From contig CALMNY010000389.1 of the NCBI GenBank assembly GCA_937872125.1, positions 1 through 11,166 of the forward strand: 11,166 bases of DNA, given 5' to 3'. The position numbers and the translations under genes are program-made. A model generated the notes under the pieces. The model did no database searches. It saw nothing but the letters and a program-made list of their open reading frames with translations, and had not been told where the DNA came from. Numbering within the stretch: position 1 is the first letter of the stretch; each line of letters begins with the position of its first letter. Positions 6,796 to 11,166 of the stretch are shown piece after piece. Source of the DNA: an uncultured Candidatus Competibacteraceae bacterium. Its GTDB lineage: Bacteria; Pseudomonadota; Gammaproteobacteria; Competibacterales; Competibacteraceae.

Positions 6796-8703
6796 ATGTT
6801 CATGATTGAGCGTCACGGCGTCCCACTGGAAGCTAACGGGTTGAGTGCGACCCAGAATCTGCTGGCCCGCCCGGATACCGCGCCCATTCTGGTCATCGGT
6901 GCGCCGACCGGGGCCGGCAAGACCTTTGGTTTCCAGAAACTGATCAAAAACACGGGTAGCGTCGTGCTGTTCATCGTGCCCACTCAGGCCCTGGCCCGAA
7001 ACATCTGCGAGAGCCTGGAACGGGAGGGCTTGTACGCTAAACAGTGGGACAGCCAGCAAACCTGCGCCGCCGTCGAACGCGGCATCTCTACCTGGACCGA
7101 GCGTCTGCACAGCCTGACCGTCGAGGCCCGACAACGAGGTGGCATGATCGTCGCCACCTTAGAGGCGTTTCACGGCATCACGCTGGGGCGTCCGGGCCAA
7201 TCCAAAACCGATTTCGATGTGCAGGATGTGCTGACCCATGTGGATTGGCTGGTGTTCGACGAAGCCCATTTACTCAACGAACGGGCGATGGGTTTCATGG
7301 CCCTGTGGGCGACCCTGGTGGGTTTTCGTCGTCAATGTTGCGGCGGACGCACCCGGTTGGCGCTGCTCTCGGCTACCCACAGCGCCTGGGTGGATTTTCT
7401 GGTCCGGTGCGACGAAAACAACCTCATCAGGTTGCCGCCGGAGTGGGTGGATTATCAGACCGAGACCATCGTGGATTTGCCAGCGACTGCGAAAGCGCCG
7501 CCGGAAGTGCGGCCGATGCACGGCGAGGTGTCGGTCGAGTTGCACCCGGGTGAGATTCGGGAACTGGCGGCTGAACTCATCCCGGCCCTGCTGGGGCGGC
7601 ACCGGCGTGTTCTTCTGGTTTACGACAGTCTGGCGGAATTCGGGTTAGACGAGTCGCTGCTGCTCAAAGTGGCGCAAACCGCGGGACTCCAGCGGGAACA
7701 GATGTTCGTGGTCAACAGCCAGGACAAGCAGGCCGGCGAGACCCTCGGCAGCGCCCGGATTCCCGCCGGCTGGGAAATTCCAGACCACAGCCGGCTGATT
7801 ATCGGCACCTCCGCCGTCGAGGTCGGCATGAATCTGGCCTATGCCACGGCGCTGGTTACGGATGAGGGATTCAATGCCGCCGCCCTGCTGCAACGGATCG
7901 GTCGGGCGGCGCGCGGCGATTTGCCGGGCGAAGCTCACGTAGTGTGCAACGCCTACCGGAAAGCCCCGCATATCCATCGGCTTGAATCGTTGAGCGGAAC
8001 TTGTTCCATCGGCACAGTGGTCGAGCAACTTAAATCTCCGTCCCTGATCCCTTTCTGCGTTAAACGAGCCCGGTTGCTGGGCAGCGCCTATCTGGACATG
8101 CTGGCCCGTCAGAATCGCAACCTCAGCAAGGGATTGAACGCAGTATTGACCGAGATCGAAAACCGGGAGGGGCAGCGTCCGTTGAGCGGTCGCTCGTTGC
8201 TGGGACTCGCACGCCGTGAGGTGGAGGAGTTTCGTGGTCGCCTTGCGAGCAGCCTGAAAAAGTGGTTGGAGGCGATTGACGAGCAACTGCGGGATTTGCG
8301 GGGCTTCACCCCTACGGTCAAAGTGCAGTTTCGGGATACGCAGGTCATCCAGTGTTCGCTGGATTTTGCCGAGAAACGCTTGCCAGTCCCGGATGAGTTA
8401 GACCGTGATAGCTCCGGTAACACTGTGCTGGTCTATCGGCGACCCCGTGATCAATGCCTCAAGGAACGCGCTGAGCCGATTCCTGTCGTTCAGGTGATCA
8501 CCCCATTTGGGCGGGGTAAACTTCAGAACGTGTGGAACGAGGCCGATTTACAGGAAAAATATCGGCTGCTGATTTGCAATGATCGCGACAGCAACCGCAA
8601 GGAACTGGAGCATGTCGTCCGTTTTGCCACCGCCTCCGGGTTGGTTCCGCGCGTGCCGGTTAAGACCGCGAACGTTGAGCAGAGTGGCTCGATGGTGATT
8701 TGA
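6796..8703 (+). CDS. cas3': Cas3' helicase of type I-D CRISPR (no HD domain)
   Basis: A 635-residue superfamily 2 helicase that unwinds and pulls target DNA after recognition by the CRISPR complex. All motifs are visible: Walker A G35-A-P-T-G-A-G-K42-T, motif Ia F-I-V-P-T-Q-A-L-A (59-67), the D155-E-A-H158 box, S192-A-T, motif V G337-T-S-A-V-E-V-G-M-N346 and motif VI Q366-R-I-G-R-A-A-R373. There is no N-terminal HD domain, and the Walker A site begins at residue 35; the matching HD is in Cas10d. Residues from about 390 form the C-terminal part of unassigned structure. It follows the regulator by 10 nt with AGGAAG just upstream of the ATG, so the two are co-transcribed. An in-frame ATG two codons later is also possible. 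Confidence 0.93.
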   Translation: MFMIERHGVPLEANGLSATQNLLARPDTAPILVIGAPTGAGKTFGFQKLIKNTGSVVLFIVPTQALARNICESLEREGLYAKQWDSQQTCAAVERGISTWTERLHSLTVEARQRGGMIVATLEAFHGITLGRPGQSKTDFDVQDVLTHVDWLVFDEAHLLNERAMGFMALWATLVGFRRQCCGGRTRLALLSATHSAWVDFLVRCDENNLIRLPPEWVDYQTETIVDLPATAKAPPEVRPMHGEVSVELHPGEIRELAAELIPALLGRHRRVLLVYDSLAEFGLDESLLLKVAQTAGLQREQMFVVNSQDKQAGETLGSARIPAGWEIPDHSRLIIGTSAVEVGMNLAYATALVTDEGFNAAALLQRIGRAARGDLPGEAHVVCNAYRKAPHIHRLESLSGTCSIGTVVEQLKSPSLIPFCVKRARLLGSAYLDMLARQNRNLSKGLNAVLTEIENREGQRPLSGRSLLGLARREVEEFRGRLASSLKKWLEAIDEQLRDLRGFTPTVKVQFRDTQVIQCSLDFAEKRLPVPDELDRDSSGNTVLVYRRPRDQCLKERAEPIPVVQVITPFGRGKLQNVWNEADLQEKYRLLICNDRDSNRKELEHVVRFATASGLVPRVPVKTANVEQSGSMVI

Positions 8704-8980
8704 TCAGCGTTTACCCCGTCGCTGCAACCGGTTCCGGCCCCGGTACGTTAAATGGTGGACTGGCTGCGGTTGAGAAGACCAGCTTGACCCGGCATTTTGG
8801 CGTCGTCCGCGTTCAGTGCACGCGCAGTTTCGGTGACTGCGGACATTCGACAGGAACCCCGGCGGAAACTATAGTTGTGCCAGGGTCCTGCTCGCGGGCG
8901 GCGGCGCGGTGACGCTGGCCGAACACCCGGCGCAACAGGCCCACAGACCTTCAACCATATTCATAAGAAGGAAGCTGTCC
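8704..8980. other. Gap between cas3' and pgi, no convincing gene
   Basis: About 277 bp without a supported gene. It holds the pgi promoter (8847-8875) and a leader of about 100 nt. I see no rho-independent terminator for cas3': a short ACCGG/CCGGT stem at 8727-8744 lacks a following T-run. A 70-codon frame beginning with TTG at 8700 has no ribosome site of note and no recognisable product. No tRNA or repeat was seen. Confidence 0.6.
8847..8875 (+). promoter_or_regulatory. Sigma-70 promoter of pgi
   Basis: TCGACA (8847-8852), a 17 nt spacer and TATAGT (8870-8875), each one mismatch from consensus. The predicted start is near 8882, about 100 nt before the pgi ATG. This makes pgi independent of the cas3' transcription unit. 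Confidence 0.6.
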
Positions 8981-10621
8981 ATGTCCGTTCCCAGCGACCT
9001 GCCGGTCTGGCAACAACTCAAAGCCCATCACGCCGCCATCGCCGACCTGCACCTGCGCGACCTGTTCGCCGCCGATCCCGAGCGTTTCAACCAGTTTTCC
9101 CGACGGTTCGGCGATCTGCTGGTGGATTTTTCCAAGCACCGCATCACCGGGGAAACCCTCGGCCTGTTGATCGAACTGGCCCGCCAGGCGCAGTTGCCGG
9201 CCTGGATCGAGCGAACCTTGAATGGGGAAATGATCAACCACACCGAGCGCCGTTCGGTGCTGCACGTCGCGCTGCGCAACCGCAGCAACCGGCCGATCCT
9301 CGTCAACGGTGAGGACGTGATGCCGGGGGTGAACGCGGTGCTGGAGCACATGCGCAAGTTCGCCGACCAGATTCGGCGCGGCAAGTGGCGCGGCCATACC
9401 GGCAAGCGCATCCGCGACGTGGTCAACATCGGCATCGGCGGCTCCGACCTGGGGCCGAAGATGATCTGCGAGGCGTTGGAGCCTTACGGCGACCCTACGC
9501 TAAGAATGCACTTCGTTTCCAACGTGGATGGCGCCCACATCAGCCATGTCCTGGCCGAGTGCGACCCGGAAAGCACCCTGTTCATCGTCGCTTCCAAGAC
9601 CTTCACCACTCAGGAAACCATGACCAATGCGCATACGGCCCGCGCCTGGCTGGTCAAGGAACTGGGCGACGAATCGGCGGTGGCCAAGCATTTCGTCGCG
9701 GTATCCACCAATGCCGCTGGGGTGAGCAAATTCGGCATTGACACGGCCAACATGTTCGAGTTCTGGGACTGGGTCGGCGGGCGCTACTCGCTGTGGTCGG
9801 CCATCGGCCTGCCGATCGTGGTCTATCTCGGCATGGACCATTTCACCGAGCTGCTGGACGGCGCGCACGCTATGGACGAGCACTTCCGCACCGCGCCGCT
9901 GGAGGAAAACCTGCCGGCGCTCCTGGGGCTGCTGGGGGTCTGGTACATTGACTTCTTCGGCGCCGATAGCCATGTCATGCTGGTTTACGACGACTATCTG
10001 CGCTCGTTGCCGGATTATTTGCAACAACTGGACATGGAGAGCAACGGCAAGAGCATTGACCGCGACGGGCAGGCGGTTCGGGTCAATACCGGTCCGATTC
10101 TGTGGGGCAGCCTGGGCAACAACGGCCAGCACGCCTATTACCAACTGCTGCATCAGGGCACGCACCTGGTGCCAGCGGATTTTCTGGCCCCGGCGCACAG
10201 CCCGAACCCGATTGGCGAGCATCATCCCATCCTGCTGGCCAACTGCCTGGCCCAGGCCGAAGCGATGATGGTCGGCAAGACCGAGGCGCAGGCCCGCGCC
10301 GAACTGGAGCAGCAGGGGCTGAGCGGCGAGGCGCTGGAAAAGCTGCTGCCTTACAAGGTCTTCCCCGGCAACCGGCCCAGCACCAGCCTGTTCTACCGCC
10401 GCCTGAACCCCCGGACGCTGGGATCACTGATCGCGCTGTACGAACACAAGGTGTTCACTCAGGGCGTGATCTGGAACATCAATTCCTTCGATCAGTGGGG
10501 GGTGGAACTGGGCAAACAACTGGCCAACGCCATTCTGCCGGAACTGAAGGGCGACCGGCCCGCCAGCGGGCACGACGCCTCGACGCTGGGTCTGATCCGC
10601 TTCTGCCGCGACGAAGGTTGA
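8981..10621 (+). CDS. pgi: Glucose-6-phosphate isomerase
   Basis: Interconverts glucose 6-phosphate and fructose 6-phosphate in glycolysis and gluconeogenesis, in the cytoplasm. The 546 residues compare with about 549 in E. coli. Both family signatures are present: D263-W-V-G-G-R-Y-S-L-W around 263-272 and F503-D-Q-W-G-V-E-L-G-K512. Also visible are [10 protein letters not shown] (151-160) and the phosphate-binding S205-K-T-F-T-T-Q-E-T. Predicted catalytic residues are E353 (D-M-E-S-N-G), H384 (N-N-G-Q-H) and K512, in the expected order and spacing. The frame extends upstream to a GTG at 8909, but the ATG at 8981 has AAGGAA 6 to 7 nt upstream and gives the family N-terminus. Intact, highly conserved and a chromosomal anchor for the locus. 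The junction with cas3' shows no mobile-element remains. Confidence 0.98.
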   Translation: MSVPSDLPVWQQLKAHHAAIADLHLRDLFAADPERFNQFSRRFGDLLVDFSKHRITGETLGLLIELARQAQLPAWIERTLNGEMINHTERRSVLHVALRNRSNRPILVNGEDVMPGVNAVLEHMRKFADQIRRGKWRGHTGKRIRDVVNIGIGGSDLGPKMICEALEPYGDPTLRMHFVSNVDGAHISHVLAECDPESTLFIVASKTFTTQETMTNAHTARAWLVKELGDESAVAKHFVAVSTNAAGVSKFGIDTANMFEFWDWVGGRYSLWSAIGLPIVVYLGMDHFTELLDGAHAMDEHFRTAPLEENLPALLGLLGVWYIDFFGADSHVMLVYDDYLRSLPDYLQQLDMESNGKSIDRDGQAVRVNTGPILWGSLGNNGQHAYYQLLHQGTHLVPADFLAPAHSPNPIGEHHPILLANCLAQAEAMMVGKTEAQARAELEQQGLSGEALEKLLPYKVFPGNRPSTSLFYRRLNPRTLGSLIALYEHKVFTQGVIWNINSFDQWGVELGKQLANAILPELKGDRPASGHDASTLGLIRFCRDEG

Positions 10622-10635
10622 CGACGGGCCGCAAA

Positions 10636-10670
10636 CTGGAACGGCCGAGCGTCAGTCGAGGCCGTTCCAG
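10636..10670. terminator. Stem-loop between convergent pgi and lipoprotein genes
   Basis: Perfect 11 bp arms, CTGGAACGGCC (10636-10646) and GGCCGTTCCAG (10660-10670), with a 13 nt loop, starting 15 nt after the pgi stop. It is in the position of a bidirectional terminator between convergent genes. The T-run is absent on the plus strand and only TTT on the minus strand, so intrinsic termination would be weak; a role in 3' end stabilisation is equally possible. Confidence 0.5.
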
Positions 10671-10684
10671 CCTGGCCAGGCTGG
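10667..10684. repeat. 18 bp perfect palindrome overlapping the terminator stem
   Basis: CCAGCC-TGGCCA-GGCTGG is fully self-complementary. Its first four bases are also part of the right arm of the 10636-10670 stem, so the two hairpins would compete. It ends 6 bp before the lipoprotein stop codon. It may form a cruciform, serve as a protein site, or be a second terminator stem for the minus-strand gene. Confidence 0.45.
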
Positions 10685-10690
10685 GCAGGT

Positions 10691-10852
10691 TTAATAGTGC
10701 TTTTTCTGTTCGGCTTTGCGTTCGATGGCCTGGCCGGCGGCCTTGAGGTCCTGCCCGGCCCCCTTAACCGTGTTACAGGCGCTCAGCCCGCCGGCGAGCG
10801 CCAGCAACACGCCCAGCACCACCAGACTCGTGAGGATGGATTTATCATTCAT
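10691..10852 (-). CDS. Entericidin-like small lipoprotein
   Basis: A 53-residue protein with a hydrophobic signal sequence (about residues 6-23) and a lipobox L23-S-A-C26, so the mature protein should be a lipid-anchored peptide of 28 residues. After the cysteine comes N-T-V-K-G-A-G-Q-D-L-K-A-A-G-Q-A-I, the pattern of the entericidin A/B family (C-N-T-x-x-G-x-G-x-D-x-x-x-x-G). Entericidins are envelope lipoproteins described as a toxin/antidote pair in enteric bacteria; single copies are common in proteobacteria and their role is unclear. The start ATG (10852-10850) has GGAG (complement of 10863-10866) 10 nt upstream. The reading frame is open further upstream to 11020, but that would bury the signal sequence. 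A CATAAT hexamer (complement of 10888-10893) could be a -10 box, but I see no good -35. Confidence 0.8.
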   Translation of the reverse strand: MNDKSILTSLVVLGVLLALAGGLSACNTVKGAGQDLKAAGQAIERKAEQKKHY

Positions 10853-10969
10853 CAGGCTTTTTTCTCCATATTCTTCAATAGGATGTGAATTATGGCAGAG
10901 TTTGGCCAACCCAGGCTGCAAGGCTTGGGCAGGCCAGCATCGGGAGGGTTGTTGGACCGTTGAAACCGC

Positions 10970-10999
10970 CTGACGATGGCGTGGGCGGCTTGATATACT
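10970..10999 (+). promoter_or_regulatory. Extended -10 promoter of the DUF465 gene
   Basis: TATACT (10994-10999) is preceded by TG and one base (10991-10993), an extended -10, with a weak -35 CTGACG (10970-10975) at 18 nt. Predicted start near 11006, giving a leader of about 50 nt. Short GGCGG (10984-10988) and CCGCC (11003-11007) arms flank the -10. Confidence 0.5.
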
Positions 11000-11057
11000 G
11001 AACCGCCAAATAACATTCATCCGTCCGCAACAGAATTCTGATGAGGGGGATCACCCG

Positions 11058-11166
11058 ATGCTTGGAGAGAGCCACGATCTGTTCCATGAGTTTCCCGAAT
11101 ACCGGGATCGCATCGCTGAATTGAAGGACGCCAATCCGAAGTTCGCCCGGTTGTACGACGACTACC
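11058..11166 (+). CDS. DUF465/YdcH-like small protein, 3' end beyond window
   Basis: The first 36 residues begin M-L-G-E-S-H-D-L-F-H-E-F-P-E-Y and continue with I-A-E-L-K and F-A-R-L-Y-D-D-Y. This is the characteristic N-terminus of DUF465 proteins (YdcH-like), short helical-hairpin proteins of about 70 residues of unknown function that are widespread in proteobacteria. The ATG at 11058-11060 follows a purine-rich GAGGGGGA that ends about 8 nt upstream. The rest of the gene is outside the window. It is too short for most gene callers here, but the sequence match is distinctive. Confidence 0.8.
   Translation, partial: MLGESHDLFHEFPEYRDRIAELKDANPKFARLYDDY

Noticed and set aside
8727..8744. ACCGG/CCGGT stem as a terminator for cas3'
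   Set aside because: Only 5 bp and without a T-run.
8700..8912. A TTG-initiated 70-codon frame after cas3'
   Set aside because: No ribosome site, no recognisable domain, and it runs across the predicted pgi promoter.
8909..8980. GTG start extending pgi by 24 codons
   Set aside because: No good ribosome site there; the ATG at 8981 has AAGGAA upstream and matches the family N-terminus.
8704..8980. Mobile-element or attachment-site border between the cas locus and pgi
   Set aside because: No transposase remnant, tRNA end or direct repeat was visible; the transfer history cannot be judged from here.
1..11166. CRISPR repeat array inside the window
   Set aside because: No regularly spaced direct repeats were seen by eye in any non-coding stretch; the gaps are all shorter than 300 bp.

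Overview
The window carries a type I-D CRISPR-Cas effector locus on a high-GC bacterial chromosome, followed by ordinary housekeeping genes. The flanking genes are a glucose-6-phosphate isomerase close to the enterobacterial type, an entericidin-like lipoprotein and a DUF465/YdcH-like protein. Together they suggest a proteobacterium, probably a gammaproteobacterium; this is inference from protein resemblance only.

Left part, minus strand (1-5737, transcribed right to left): cas6, cas10d (csc3), csc2 (cas7), csc1 (cas5) and the first 139 codons of cas4, which runs off the left edge. The genes are packed as one operon: an ATGA overlap for cas6/cas10d, 22 nt for cas10d/csc2, 11 nt for csc2/csc1 and a 22 nt overlap for csc1/cas4. 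The 3' end of cas10d has a strong internal Shine-Dalgarno sequence and ATG, predicting a separate 155-residue Cas11d small subunit. The adaptation genes cas1 and cas2 and the CRISPR array are not in the window and would be expected beyond position 1.

Centre (5738-5873): a 136 bp divergent control region. Two near-consensus sigma-70 promoters overlap back to back, and their -35 boxes are the two arms of one inverted repeat, TTGAC-N5-GTCAA. This is a plausible single switch for both transcription units.

Right of it, plus strand (5874-8703): a WYL-like regulator followed after 10 nt by the Cas3' helicase, which lacks an HD nuclease domain. The HD nuclease motif is at the N-terminus of Cas10d, the hallmark division of labour in type I-D. 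Cas6 would process crRNA, Csc1/Csc2/Cas10d/Cas11d would form the surveillance complex, Cas3' would unwind the target, Cas10d-HD would cut, and Cas4 would help choose spacers. The WYL protein is the obvious candidate regulator.

Right end (8704-11166): an untranslated stretch with a good promoter, pgi, a short palindrome-rich convergent junction, the small lipoprotein gene on the minus strand, and the start of a DUF465 gene on the plus strand with its own extended -10 promoter.
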